Positions 17,797 through 27,167 of a stretch of 64,000 nt of DNA are shown here, one piece after another. Every line of letters starts with the position of its first letter. The first letter of the stretch is position 1. The notes under the pieces were generated by a model. The model was not told the DNA's origin and did no database searches. It was given only the letters and a program-made list of their open reading frames with translations. The stretch comes from Neisseria weaveri (lineage in GTDB: Bacteria; Pseudomonadota; Gammaproteobacteria; Burkholderiales; Neisseriaceae): the NCBI RefSeq assembly GCF_900638685.1, contig NZ_LR134533.1, forward strand, positions 620,001 to 684,000, given 5' to 3'. Made by a program: the position numbers and the translations under genes.

Positions 17797-18202
17797 GATT
17801 GTGCTCCTTTGTGTTGTCGTTATTCATAACCGTTTAAGGTTGTCCGGCTGAAATATTTAAAACTTAATATTTTTAATATTTACTTCCGGTAGCTTCAATC
17901 TGCCATAAATAAATTTGGCACTCAATATATGTAAAGATTTATTTGCAAATTTTTCCACAAATCTTTTCCCTAAGGATTAATTCAATACAAAAATATTTTA
18001 TTATTACCAATTATTAACCATTTTTAAAAGCAATTAACAATTTAAACAGCCACAATACTTATTAGGCATCACGTTTTCTTCGAATATTTAAACGGTTTCT
18101 ATGGCGTTTTAATCCGCTGGAAGTTTAAAAAATATATGCAAGCATTAAAAAATTAATTACTGCCCGCCAATTTATTTATCTGAGATTCTGAAAAGCCGGA
18201 TT
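17797..18202. other. AT-rich divergent promoter region
   Basis: About 400 bp without coding character between the iron alcohol dehydrogenase and the FadR-type regulator. AAAGATTT at 17933 and AAATCTTT at 17959 form a weak inverted repeat. No DUS, RNA gene or clear operator of the TTGGT-ACCAA type is present. Confidence 0.5.
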
Positions 18203-18976
18203 ATGAGCCTGTTAAAATCCAAAACTTTAAGCGAGCAAATTTGCGGCATTATCGAAAAACGCATTATTTCAGGCGAATATCCCGTTTCCACTAAACTTCC
18301 GCCGGAAAGAAAACTGGCCGAAGAATTTGATGTTTCCCGCCCTTCCATCAGAGCTGCATTAAAAATGCTGGTGGCACGCAATATGCTCGCTGCCAGACAA
18401 GGCGACGGCTATTATGTTTCCCTACAATATCAGGAAGATTTTTTACACAGTTGGAAAAACCTGCTTGGCAGCCACCCCGACTGGGAATCCGACGTATTCG
18501 ACTTCAACCGCAGCATCGAAGGCTGTATGGCGGCTTTGGCCGCCAAAAGGCGTACCGATACCGACTTGGAACGCATCGAATTTTGGGTAAATAAGTTTGA
18601 AGAAGCCTATGTCAAACAAAACCGCGAGCAGCAAGAAGAAGCCGATGTCTGTTTTCATCAGGCCATTGCCGAAGCCTCTCACAATATTCTGTTTTCCCAT
18701 CTCTCCAACAGCCTGCTGAATATGCTGTATTACCAAACCCGCAGCCGTATCATGTATACGGAGGGCATCGAAGACCCGCGACCCGCACTCATCAGCCAAC
18801 ACAGAGCCATCTGCGAAGCCATTAAAGCGGAAGACTCCAAACAAGCTTCTTTTCATGCGGAACAGCATTTGAATTATGTTGCAGACTGCATCCGCCAAAA
18901 TCAGGAATACCGCAGCCGCAGCGAATATGCCGGCACACTGGCACAAAACGACCGGCAAAAAACCGATAAATGGTGA
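18203..18976 (+). CDS. FadR-subfamily GntR regulator (PdhR/LldR/GdhR-like)
   Basis: A 257-residue regulator. The N-terminal winged helix-turn-helix spans about 8-72 (LPPERKLAEEFDVSRPSIRAAL, GDGYYV). The C-terminal all-helical FCD effector domain spans about 95-235, with the metal/ligand His pattern FHQAIAEASHN and later HRAICEAI and HAEQHL. Proteins of this type sense pyruvate, lactate or other carboxylates. A lactate role is suggested by lldP and lutACB 2-7 kb downstream and by a PdhR/LldR-type palindrome before lutA, but no such site lies before this gene. The divergent alcohol dehydrogenase is another possible target. Confidence 0.87.
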   Translation: MSLLKSKTLSEQICGIIEKRIISGEYPVSTKLPPERKLAEEFDVSRPSIRAALKMLVARNMLAARQGDGYYVSLQYQEDFLHSWKNLLGSHPDWESDVFDFNRSIEGCMAALAAKRRTDTDLERIEFWVNKFEEAYVKQNREQQEEADVCFHQAIAEASHNILFSHLSNSLLNMLYYQTRSRIMYTEGIEDPRPALISQHRAICEAIKAEDSKQASFHAEQHLNYVADCIRQNQEYRSRSEYAGTLAQNDRQKTDKW

Positions 18977-19309
18977 ACCATCTACTGAAAACATCCGCTG
19001 TTATTTTATCCGCATATTTCATTCCCAAGCTCTTAGGCCGTCTGAAAACCGGCTTGACGGGTTTCGCGAAAACCATCCGTCTCCTGAATCCGGCACCGAT
19101 TTATGGCATAATACGCATACATCTTAAACGGCCGGTAAACCTGCTGCTGCCCATGGCAACCCAAAGCATTATCACAGCAACAAACGTGTTTACCCGCCCG
19201 ACCTATTCATACAGCATTCCGGCCATGCCCGGAATACATACTCGGAATTTTCAGACGGCCTCCTCTTCTCAATCTCTATTTCGGGTCGTCTTCCACAGAA
19301 AGACTGAAC
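18977..19309. other. intergenic region before rhlE
   Basis: 333 bp holding DUS copies near 19038 and 19250. No supported gene. An overlapping frame across it lacks a ribosome site and runs into the helicase gene out of frame. Confidence 0.5.
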
Positions 19310-20671
19310 ATGAACCCTTTTGCCTCACTCGGCCTTGGCAATGAAATCGTTTCCGCGTTAAGCGAACAAGGCTACGAACAACCCACACCGATTCAAGCGG
19401 CCGCCATTCCCAAAGCTTTGGCCGGACATGACCTGCTTGCCGCCGCACAAACCGGAACGGGTAAAACCGCCGCATTTATGTTGCCCAGCTTGGAGCGTCT
19501 GAAACGCTACGCCAATGCCAGCACTTCACCGGCCATGCACCCTGTCCGTATGCTGGTTTTAACGCCCACCCGCGAATTGGCGGACCAAATCGACCAGAAT
19601 ATCCGCTCGTACATCAAAAACCTGCCGCTTCGCCATACCGTACTGTTCGGCGGCGTAAATATGGATAACCAAACCAAAGAGTTACGCTCCGGCTGTGAAA
19701 TCGTCGTCGCCACCGTCGGCCGTTTACTCGACCACATCAAACAAAAAAACATCAATTTAAACAAAGTCGAGATTGTCGTTTTAGATGAAGCCGACCGTAT
19801 GCTCGATATGGGCTTTATCGACGACATCCGCAAAATCATGCAGATGCTGCCCAAACAGCGTCAAACCCTACTGTTTTCAGCCACTTTCGCGCCCCCTATC
19901 CGCAAGCTGGCCCAAGACTTCATGCACAGTCCGGAGCAAGTGGAAGTAGCCGCACAAAACACCACCAATGCAAATGTGGAACAACACATTATTGCCGTCG
20001 ACACCATGCGCAAACGCAGCCTGTTGGAACGGCTGATTTTGGACTTGGACATCAGCCAAGTCATCGTCTTCTGCAAAACCAAACAAAGCGTAGAGCATGT
20101 AACCCGAGATTTACAGCGCCGCAACATCAGTGCGCAAGCCATTCACGGCGATAAATCCCAACAGCTCCGCTTAGAAACGCTCAATGCGTTCAAAGAAGGC
20201 AAGCTGCGTGTTTTAGTGGCCACAGATGTCGCCGCACGCGGATTGGATATTGCCGAACTGCCGTTTGTAATCAATTACGAATTGCCGACCCAGCCCGAAG
20301 ATTATGTACACCGTATCGGCCGAACCGGACGCGCCGGCGCAGACGGCATCGCCATTTCGCTAATGGATGAAACCGAACAGAAAATGTTTGAATCCATTCA
20401 AGAGTTGATCGGCAAAAGCTTGCAAATAGAAAGAATCGAAGGCTTTGAACCCAAATGGTGGCCGAACGGTCATACCGATCAAACTTCAGAGCCGGCAAAA
20501 GAGCAAGCCAAAACACATAACAATAGAGAGCGCCAAACCAAAACACGTCCACATACAGACGACAAACAGCTTGATCCCGGCAGCGCCTGCGGCAAGATTG
20601 CCGGACGTTCGCGCCGAAGCCGGAAAGAGCGTGTAACCTGCGCACTTTTACAGCCCAATTTCGGGGCGTAA
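19310..20671 (+). CDS. rhlE: DEAD-box RNA helicase, RhlE family
   Basis: ATP-dependent RNA helicase, probably for ribosome assembly or RNA decay at low temperature. It shows every core motif in order: Q motif (QPTPIQ, near 21), AAQTGTGKTAAF (near 45), PTRELA, DEAD in VVLDEADRMLDMGF, SAT (LLFSATF), then ATDVAARGLDI and HRIGRTGRAG. The 453 residues end in a basic, low-complexity tail rich in Lys, Arg and Gln after residue 385, with a final KERVTCALLQPNFGA. A second frame overlaps that tail but has no start signal and is not called. Confidence 0.93.
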   Translation: MNPFASLGLGNEIVSALSEQGYEQPTPIQAAAIPKALAGHDLLAAAQTGTGKTAAFMLPSLERLKRYANASTSPAMHPVRMLVLTPTRELADQIDQNIRSYIKNLPLRHTVLFGGVNMDNQTKELRSGCEIVVATVGRLLDHIKQKNINLNKVEIVVLDEADRMLDMGFIDDIRKIMQMLPKQRQTLLFSATFAPPIRKLAQDFMHSPEQVEVAAQNTTNANVEQHIIAVDTMRKRSLLERLILDLDISQVIVFCKTKQSVEHVTRDLQRRNISAQAIHGDKSQQLRLETLNAFKEGKLRVLVATDVAARGLDIAELPFVINYELPTQPEDYVHRIGRTGRAGADGIAISLMDETEQKMFESIQELIGKSLQIERIEGFEPKWWPNGHTDQTSEPAKEQAKTHNNRERQTKTRPHTDDKQLDPGSACGKIAGRSRRSRKERVTCALLQPNFGA

Positions 20672-20733
20672 ACGTAAAGTAGCGGAATAATAAAAATATT
20701 GATGAAATGATTATTCCAATACTAAAAAACAAA

Positions 20734-20765
20734 AGGCCGTCTGAAATTTTCAGACGGCCTTTTTA
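20734..20765. terminator. bidirectional DUS-pair terminator rhlE / lldP
   Basis: AGGCCGTCTGAA 20734-20745 and TTCAGACGGCCT 20749-20760 with A/T runs on both sides, between two convergent genes. Confidence 0.88.
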
Positions 20766-20778
20766 CCAACTCAATACT

Positions 20779-22359
20779 TTAGAACAGGAAGATTGCTGCA
20801 ACAACCACTGCAATCACACCATAGATAAACATCGGGATAACGGTTTTCTTCAAAATCGCACCTTCTTGGTTATGTACGTCCAATACCGTGCTTACCGCAA
20901 TAATATTATTGATACACACCATGTTACCCATCGCGCCGCCGACAGACTGCAGAGCCAAAATCAAGGTAACCGACAAACCGGTATCCAAAGCGATTTGCTG
21001 TTGAATCGGACCGAAAGTCAGGTTGGATACAGTGTTCGAACCGGAGAAGAAAGCGCCGATCGCACCCAAGTAAGGCGCAAAATAAACCCAATGCTCGCCG
21101 GCCATGTGTGCAAACTCACGACCGATGGTTTTCACCATAGAAGCGTCACCGCCGACCAACATCAATTTCACCATTACCAACGCGCCCATCAGAGCCAACA
21201 ACGGCTTTTTGGTCTGATTAAAGGTAGCAACATAAAACGCTTTAGCATCGGAGAATTTGATACGGTATACCCAAATCGCAATCAATACCGTAATCACAAA
21301 CGGGATCCACGCCGGAACGTATAAAGTTTGGTAACGGTCGTTTACCGCTTCACCGAGAATATTTTTGAACACAAAAGTCAGCGAACGGGTTACTTCCAAA
21401 TCAAACACGCCCAAAGGAACATTGAACAAAGGCGTCATATCAGTCAACAACCCTTTGATACCCAATTGTTTGATACGGGTAATAACCAAGAAACCGATCA
21501 ACATGCCCAACGGTGCCAATGCTTTGGCTACAACGGCAAAAGGCAGCTTTTCGGCATTCGGATCTTTCGGATAATCTTTACTCAAACCAATGCCTTTATT
21601 GGCAACGGCAACAGAAATCATCAAACCGATCGCACCACCCACCAAAGACGGAAACTCTTCGTTAACCGTAGCCAACAATACATAAGGAATGGTACAGGAC
21701 ATCACGCTGATGCCGATAAACAGGAAGTTTTTACGGATTTCCTGCCAAGACGTGATAAAGCTCAAACCGATCAAAGGAATCACAAATGCAGCGAAGAAGT
21801 GGATAAAGCCGGTTTGACGACCGATATCCAAAATATCAGACTGAGACAATTCCAAAGGCGCAAAACCGAACCAAGTCGGGGTACCTACCGCACCGAACGA
21901 TACCGGAACCGAGTTCATCACCAACGTGAAAATAGCCACACGCAAAGGATTAAAACCCAAACCCATCAGAATCGGGGCCGCAATCGCAGCCGGTGTACCG
22001 AAGCCGCTCGCACCTTCAATCATAAATGCAAACGCCCAACCGATAATCATCAGCTGTGCGACGGGGTTCGGGCTGATATTACCCAACCACTTGCGGATAA
22101 CATCGATACAGCCCGTGGTTTCCATCATGCGGTTAAACATAATGGCACCAAAAATAACCGTAATCGGCGTCAGTGTAGAAATCAAACCTGAGACTACGTT
22201 TGCATTCAGCAACATGAAATCATTGCCGAAATAAGTAATCTGTAAAACGTAAATCAACGCGGCAATCAGCGGCAAAGCAATATAAGACGGCATCCCGTTT
22301 TTCTTGACCATCAGCCAAATCAGCAGCGCTATTGGAAAAATGCTGAGAAATAAAGCCAT
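20779..22359 (-). CDS. lldP: L-lactate permease
   Basis: Inner membrane lactate:proton symporter of the LctP family, 526 residues with about 13 hydrophobic segments. Family blocks include MIEGASGFGTPAAIAAPIL, VPVSFGAVGTPTWFGF, FFSGSNTVSNLTFGPIQQQ and the C-terminal GAMGNMVCINNIIAVSTV. The start is the ATG at 22359 (MALFLSIFPIALL), with AAAGGA before it; a longer in-frame start at 22410 adds a hydrophilic lead without a ribosome site. It lies 219 bp downstream of lutB on the same strand. No PdhR/LldR-type operator was found directly upstream, so it may depend partly on read-through from lutACB. Confidence 0.94.
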   Translation of the reverse strand: MALFLSIFPIALLIWLMVKKNGMPSYIALPLIAALIYVLQITYFGNDFMLLNANVVSGLISTLTPITVIFGAIMFNRMMETTGCIDVIRKWLGNISPNPVAQLMIIGWAFAFMIEGASGFGTPAAIAAPILMGLGFNPLRVAIFTLVMNSVPVSFGAVGTPTWFGFAPLELSQSDILDIGRQTGFIHFFAAFVIPLIGLSFITSWQEIRKNFLFIGISVMSCTIPYVLLATVNEEFPSLVGGAIGLMISVAVANKGIGLSKDYPKDPNAEKLPFAVVAKALAPLGMLIGFLVITRIKQLGIKGLLTDMTPLFNVPLGVFDLEVTRSLTFVFKNILGEAVNDRYQTLYVPAWIPFVITVLIAIWVYRIKFSDAKAFYVATFNQTKKPLLALMGALVMVKLMLVGGDASMVKTIGREFAHMAGEHWVYFAPYLGAIGAFFSGSNTVSNLTFGPIQQQIALDTGLSVTLILALQSVGGAMGNMVCINNIIAVSTVLDVHNQEGAILKKTVIPMFIYGVIAVVVAAIFLF

Positions 22360-22578
22360 TTTTTTCAATCCTTTGAGGTAAAACTTTTTTGTGTTTGTAT
22401 CGTCTGTCACCCCGACACATTATATAAAAACGGTAACCTTCTCTCATGAAAAGGCTACTGCCTAATACAGCAACCCTTACAGGTTGCCGTTATCCAAATA
22501 CCGGCCTGAACGGGCATTGCATTGCTTGCTTTAAACAATGCACCACCCTATCAGGCCGTCTGAATTTTTATCAAACAA

Positions 22579-24024
22579 TCAAGATTGCTTTTGCTTTTCC
22601 GCCACCATTTCATGCAGCGTTTTAGTCGCCGGCTTCAACGGTACACGGTTTTGCGTCCAACTCAACTGTTTACCCGGTGTCAATGTACGGAATTTCGTAG
22701 CCGCCCAGCCGAAAGCACGGTAAGCTTTTTTACCGCTGAAAATACCATTGAAGGTTCGCCAAGCCATATCTTCGGTAAAGGTATGAGATGCACCCTGACC
22801 TTTAATCGGATAAGGCACTACTTCGCTCGGAGAACGCTGTGCTTCAGTACGCAAACGGATCATCTGCTCGGTAATCGGTATCCGAACCGGACAAACTTCA
22901 TTACACGCACCGCACAATGTACAGGCAGTCGGCAGATCACGTGTCGCATCCAAGCCCAACATATGCGGTGATACGATTTCACCGATAGGACCCGGATAAG
23001 TCGTGCCGTATGCCGCACCGCCGATACGTGTATAAACCGGACAGTGGTTCATACAGGCACCGCAGCGGATACATTGCAGCGTGCGGCGCATTTGCTCTTC
23101 ACCGTAGGCTTGAGAACGGCCGTTATCCAACAACACCAAGTGCATTTCCTGCGGTCCGTCCAACTCCTCACTTCTGCGCGGGCCGGTAATCATATTGAAA
23201 TAAGTGGTAATGTTCTGACCGATGGCCGAACGCGGTAACAAACTGTACAAAGGCGGGATATCCGACAGCTTGGCCACCACTTTTTCAATACCGGTAATAG
23301 CAATATGCACGGGCGGAACCGTTGTAGTCAGACGACCGTTACCTTCGTTCTCAACCAAACACAAAGTACCCGTTTCCGCAACGGCAAAGTTTACGCCGGA
23401 CAAACCGACATCTGCAGTACGGTACACATCACGTAACGCACGGCGGGCAATCCCGGTTAACTCATCCACATCATCGGTTTTAGGCGTACCTAAATGATTA
23501 TGGAACAATTCGCTAACCTGCTCCTTGGTTTTATGAATAGCCGGCATCACGATATGAGTCGGCTTCTCACCGGCCATTTGAACGATGTACTCGCCCAAAT
23601 CGCTTTCAACCGCTTGAATGCCCTGCCCTTCTAAATAATGGTTCAGCTCGATTTCTTCGCTGACCATTGATTTACCTTTTACCATCAATTTACCGTTACG
23701 GGCGGTAATGATATTGTGAATAATGGTACAGGCTTCTTCCGGCGTTTCCGCCCAATGTACTTTAACACCCAAGCGGGTCAAATTGCTTTCAAGCTGTTCC
23801 AACAAATCAGGCAGTTTTGCCAGTGACCGCTGGCGGATATGTTCGCAAAGGGTACGCAAACCCTGTAATTCAACTTCATCCGACAAAACATTTTTGCGTT
23901 TTGTCATCAACATATCCATGGCTGTACGAAGACTCTTGCGCAGCGGTTTGTCTGCCAGCGCTTTGCGTGCATTTTCTTTAAAAGTTTCCGGCTTGGGGTG
24001 GATGTGGATAATTTGCTCGGTCAT
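22579..24024 (-). CDS. lutB: L-lactate oxidation iron-sulfur protein LutB (LldF)
   Basis: A 481-residue subunit of the non-flavin LutABC complex that oxidises L-lactate to pyruvate. An N-terminal LUD domain spans about 60-290. Two 4Fe-4S motifs follow, CIRCGACMNHCPVY and CTLCGACNEVCP, and then a short C-terminal extension. It is the last gene of lutA-lutC-lutB, the order known from N. gonorrhoeae, and its start overlaps the lutC stop by four bases. Confidence 0.94.
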   Translation of the reverse strand: MTEQIIHIHPKPETFKENARKALADKPLRKSLRTAMDMLMTKRKNVLSDEVELQGLRTLCEHIRQRSLAKLPDLLEQLESNLTRLGVKVHWAETPEEACTIIHNIITARNGKLMVKGKSMVSEEIELNHYLEGQGIQAVESDLGEYIVQMAGEKPTHIVMPAIHKTKEQVSELFHNHLGTPKTDDVDELTGIARRALRDVYRTADVGLSGVNFAVAETGTLCLVENEGNGRLTTTVPPVHIAITGIEKVVAKLSDIPPLYSLLPRSAIGQNITTYFNMITGPRRSEELDGPQEMHLVLLDNGRSQAYGEEQMRRTLQCIRCGACMNHCPVYTRIGGAAYGTTYPGPIGEIVSPHMLGLDATRDLPTACTLCGACNEVCPVRIPITEQMIRLRTEAQRSPSEVVPYPIKGQGASHTFTEDMAWRTFNGIFSGKKAYRAFGWAATKFRTLTPGKQLSWTQNRVPLKPATKTLHEMVAEKQKQS

Positions 24025-24722
24025 GCTGCGTCCTCCAAATCGGCAGGAGAAATATAGTCAGGCAACAAAGCCAACACCACCATATCGCGTGGGCCGTGTG
24101 CGCCATAAGCCAAAGTCAACTGGATATCGGCCGTTTTGGAAGGGCCGGACACCAATACAACATTAGTCGGCATACCGCCCGCCATTTTTTCACCCTCTAC
24201 CGCTTCATAAAAGTTGTTGTACATTTTCGTGGTATCAAACAAACAGATATGAACAGGAGGAACCAGGCTTTGGCTTCTCGGTTCTGCCGGAGTCGGCCAC
24301 AACACCAACGTTCCGGTATGTGCAATGCCGCACTTAACCGCTGTAAACCCTGCATCCACATCTTGGAAAAACTCGTCTTTCCAATCTTCTATCGGTTTAT
24401 CAAACGCTTTTACCTCAATTTCTGAGGCCGTCTGAAAAATTTCTGCCGCTCGCGCACCGTGTTCGGTCTGCAAAGGCAAAACAATATTTCGCAACTGCTT
24501 TTCTTTAGCAACGCCGAGCAATGTTTCTGCCCAATTCTGCGCATTTACCCAATAAATTTCCGTTTTAACCGCACGCATGGTTTTTGCCCAATGTTTCAGG
24601 CGTTCCACTTCGCTTTCCCACACGGGAGTCATTTCACGGTAATAATCAACGGTATCCGGTTCGCGCATCGGGTAGGCATTGGCCTTGCGCAATTTCGCCA
24701 AAATATTTTCACGTGCGCTCAT
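24021..24722 (-). CDS. lutC: L-lactate utilization protein LutC (LldG)
   Basis: A 233-residue LUD-domain protein of the LutABC complex. Typical features are the N-terminal MSARENILAKLRKA, the middle TAVKCGIAHTGTLVLWP and VPPVHICLF, and GPSKTADIQLTLAYGAHGP near the C-terminus. It overlaps lutA and lutB by four bases each, so all three are translationally coupled. A DUS is embedded in the coding region near 24425. Confidence 0.93.
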   Translation of the reverse strand: MSARENILAKLRKANAYPMREPDTVDYYREMTPVWESEVERLKHWAKTMRAVKTEIYWVNAQNWAETLLGVAKEKQLRNIVLPLQTEHGARAAEIFQTASEIEVKAFDKPIEDWKDEFFQDVDAGFTAVKCGIAHTGTLVLWPTPAEPRSQSLVPPVHICLFDTTKMYNNFYEAVEGEKMAGGMPTNVVLVSGPSKTADIQLTLAYGAHGPRDMVVLALLPDYISPADLEDAA

Positions 24723-25498
24723 GCTTTGCCTCCCGTTCTTTCCAGAAGGAAAGTAGCAATGTGCTTCGGACGCGGCATTCCCGGCTCGTCTTTAGCGATT
24801 TTTCCGCCGATATTCAGCATACAACCGGCATCGGCACTGATGATTTCTACCGCTTCGGTCGCTTTTAGCGAAGAAACTTTATCCGTAACCATCGCGCCGG
24901 AAATATCGGGCTGCTTCACAGAAAACGTGCCGCCGAAACCGCAGCATTCGCTTTCGTGGCTGTGAACCACACGCTCCACATTTTCCAAACTGTCTACCAA
25001 TGCCCAACCCGTCAGGTGAACACCCATCTCTCTGCGTGCCGAACATGAAGTATGTACAGCTACTTTGGCAGGCGCACCGACATCTTTCGGCTGATAACCG
25101 ATATCAACCAGGAAGTTGGTAAATTCCACCACCCTTCCGGCAATATTACTGGCCGTCGCTTCGTGTTCGGTATGCTTAAACATGGTCGGCCAATGGTGTT
25201 TCATCATGCCGCCGCAAGAACCGGACGGAACCACGATAGGCCAATTTTCCGGAAATAAATCCAGCTGCGCTTTAGCAACATCAAACGCTTCCTCCGGATG
25301 CCCTGAAGAAAAAGCGGGCTGTCCGCAGCAGCTCTGTTCCATTGGGAAATGAACGCGGATACCTTGCTGCTCCAGCAAAGTCATCGCATCCATCCCTGCT
25401 TCCGGCATAAAGATATCCAACAGACAGGTACCGAAAAAATACACGTCCGTAGGCTTACTGCCGCCTGATTGAGGTTGAGTAATAGTAGTTTGAGTCAT
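24719..25498 (-). CDS. lutA: L-lactate oxidation protein LutA (LldE)
   Basis: A 259-residue protein with two cysteine-rich CCG domains that bind Fe-S clusters. The first has EQSCCGQPAFSSGHP with the downstream SGSCGGMMKHHWP; the second has HTSCSARREMG with SECCGFGGTFSVKQP. It is the first gene of lutACB. The start at 25498 (MTQTTITQPQSGG) lies just after a TTGGTCAGACCAA operator-like palindrome, so the operon is probably repressed by a FadR-family regulator that responds to lactate. Confidence 0.94.
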   Translation of the reverse strand: MTQTTITQPQSGGSKPTDVYFFGTCLLDIFMPEAGMDAMTLLEQQGIRVHFPMEQSCCGQPAFSSGHPEEAFDVAKAQLDLFPENWPIVVPSGSCGGMMKHHWPTMFKHTEHEATASNIAGRVVEFTNFLVDIGYQPKDVGAPAKVAVHTSCSARREMGVHLTGWALVDSLENVERVVHSHESECCGFGGTFSVKQPDISGAMVTDKVSSLKATEAVEIISADAGCMLNIGGKIAKDEPGMPRPKHIATFLLERTGGKA

Positions 25499-25519
25499 TT
25501 TGGTTTGTGTTTTTTGGTT

Positions 25520-25536
25520 AATTGGTCAGACCAATT
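25520..25536. promoter_or_regulatory. PdhR/LldR-type operator before lutA
   Basis: Perfect 17-bp palindrome AATTGGT-CAG-ACCAATT, 22 bp upstream of lutA. The ATTGGTnnnACCAAT core is the recognised pattern for PdhR/LldR-type FadR-family regulators. Regulation by the FadR-type protein at 18203 is inferred. Confidence 0.8.
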
Positions 25537-25541
25537 TATGG

Positions 25542-25561
25542 TTAAAGTAAGCTTACTTTAA
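25542..25561. promoter_or_regulatory. second palindrome in the lut promoter
   Basis: Perfect 20-bp palindrome TTAAAGTAAGCTTACTTTAA, five bases beyond the operator at 25520. It covers a candidate -10 (TAAAGT on the minus strand, 25560-25555), which lies 17 bp from a candidate -35 (TTGACC, 25583-25578). A binding site for a second regulator is possible. Confidence 0.55.
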
Positions 25562-25722
25562 GTAATTGTTTGTAGGCGGTCAAGTATGATTTATCAACCC
25601 GCCATTAATATAATCAATCAAAACAATCAAATAATAACAAATATTTACAATTAAAATTCAAAATAAAGATAACTTGACTTTTAAAGTGGCTGAAATGATA
25701 GAATTTTTTTGAACAATCTTTC

Positions 25723-25760
25723 AAAAAACACGGGGAGCAGTCTCTTTTACCGCTACCCGT
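25723..25760 (-). terminator. intrinsic terminator for the tsaE-amiC transcript
   Basis: On the minus strand ACGGGTAGCGGT and ACTGCTCCCCGT form a 12-position stem with two mismatches and are followed by GTTTTTTG. It lies 133 bp past amiC and isolates the lut promoter from read-through. A small RNA ending here is an alternative. Confidence 0.7.
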
Positions 25761-25892
25761 TTGAATATTTTGACATTAATATCTGCTGAAACAAGCCTTA
25801 CCGACCGCTGCACTCGATAGCAAAACAAAAATTAATTACGGTGAAAACATTTTTTGTTTTGAACACGCAACAACACTTTTTTGCTTCATGTT

Positions 25893-27167
25893 TTAAGTCA
25901 ACACCGCTCCATTGATATAGTGCTGAATGCCGTTTGCAATCGCCTGTGCACTACGCAAACGGAATGAGGAACTGGCCAGCAGTTTTTCTTCCACCGGATT
26001 GGAAAGAAACGCGGTTTCCACCAAAATCGACGGAATTTCAGGCGCTTTCAAAACGGCAAAGCCTGCCTGATCGACATGACCTTTATGCAAGGTATTGATT
26101 TTACCTAATTCTTTCAAAACCTTGCTGCCCAACACCAAGCTGTCTTTAATCGTGGCCGTCTGAACCATATCAAACAATGTATCGTCAATCTGCTTGTTGC
26201 CCACTTTTCTCACACCGCCGATAGAGTCGGCACTGTTTTGGGTTTTGGCTAAGAAACTTGCCGCCGCACTGGTCGCGCCTTTAGTGCTGAGGGCATAGAC
26301 GCCCGTACCGCGTGCGCTCGGGCTGGTAAAAGAATCGGCGTGAATGGAAACAAATACATCCGCTTTCAGTTTGCGTGCTTTCGCCACCCGCACCCCCAAG
26401 GGAATAAACACATCTTCGTTCCGGGTCATATAGGTTTTATAACCCATTGCATCCAAGCGTTTTTTCACTTCCCGTGCTATCGACAACACCACATGCTTCT
26501 CATACACACCTCCCGGGCTGATAGCACCCGGATCTTCGCCGCCGTGACCGGGATCCAATACCACAATCGGTGCACGTTTTCTTCTTCCCTGAGAAGGCGG
26601 TGTATAAGGTTCGGATTCAGGTTCTTTTCTTTTGGCCATGCTGCCTGAAGTCGAGCCGTCTTTACGGATTTTTCCTTGCGAATAATCCTTGAGCAGCGCC
26701 ATTAAAGGGTCATCTGCTTCGGCAACCACATCGGCAGAAGGATAAAGATCCACTACTAAACGGTTTTTAAACGTCGAAACCGGAGGCAGGGTAAATACTT
26801 GCGGATTTACGGCCTGCTTCAAGTCAATCACGATACGGACGGTATTCGGCGTATTCTGTCCCACCCGCACGCCTTGGATATAAGGATCGCTCCTTTGGAC
26901 TTTGCTGCCGATTTTCTGCAAAACGTCATTGAGCGTTACCCCTTCGATGTCCACCACCAAACGTGAAGGATTATCCAAAATAAAATGCTTATATTTCAAC
27001 GCTTGCGTGGCTTCCAAAGTAATGCGGGTATAAGCGGAGGCAGGCCAAATTCTGACTGCTACAAATTTTTGCGCGGCAACTTTCGCCAACGCGGCAACCG
27101 GGGTAACGGTAAACAGCAAACCTGCGGCGGCGCGGCGCAGAATTGTTCTTCTTGTTAACTTAACCAT
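25893..27167 (-). CDS. amiC: N-acetylmuramoyl-L-alanine amidase (AmiC), Tat-exported
   Basis: Periplasmic zinc amidase that splits septal peptidoglycan during cell separation. The N-terminus (LTRRTILRRAAAGLLF) is a twin-arginine signal. An AMIN domain at about 38-145 should target the septum. A linker rich in Lys/Pro follows, then the Amidase_3 domain from about 200. Its zinc ligands lie in VVLDPGHGGEDPGA, the Glu in VYEKHVVL and SIHADSF, with the late VETAFLSNPVEE Glu. The 424 residues match the family. The start lies inside the 3' end of tsaE (13-bp overlap), so the two genes are coupled. Confidence 0.94.
   Translation of the reverse strand: MVKLTRRTILRRAAAGLLFTVTPVAALAKVAAQKFVAVRIWPASAYTRITLEATQALKYKHFILDNPSRLVVDIEGVTLNDVLQKIGSKVQRSDPYIQGVRVGQNTPNTVRIVIDLKQAVNPQVFTLPPVSTFKNRLVVDLYPSADVVAEADDPLMALLKDYSQGKIRKDGSTSGSMAKRKEPESEPYTPPSQGRRKRAPIVVLDPGHGGEDPGAISPGGVYEKHVVLSIAREVKKRLDAMGYKTYMTRNEDVFIPLGVRVAKARKLKADVFVSIHADSFTSPSARGTGVYALSTKGATSAAASFLAKTQNSADSIGGVRKVGNKQIDDTLFDMVQTATIKDSLVLGSKVLKELGKINTLHKGHVDQAGFAVLKAPEIPSILVETAFLSNPVEEKLLASSSFRLRSAQAIANGIQHYINGAVLT

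Noticed and set aside
18970..19344. Frame spanning the gap between the FadR-type regulator and rhlE
   Set aside because: No ribosome site, no family resemblance, and it runs into the helicase gene out of frame.
20445..20636. Second frame over the RhlE tail, suggesting a frameshift
   Set aside because: The main frame continues to a plausible basic tail; the alternative has no start signal and both readings are low complexity.
25893..27167. Lipoprotein or Sec signal for AmiC
   Set aside because: The two adjacent Arg followed by Thr-Ile-Leu and a mild hydrophobic stretch fit a twin-arginine signal better; there is no lipobox Cys.
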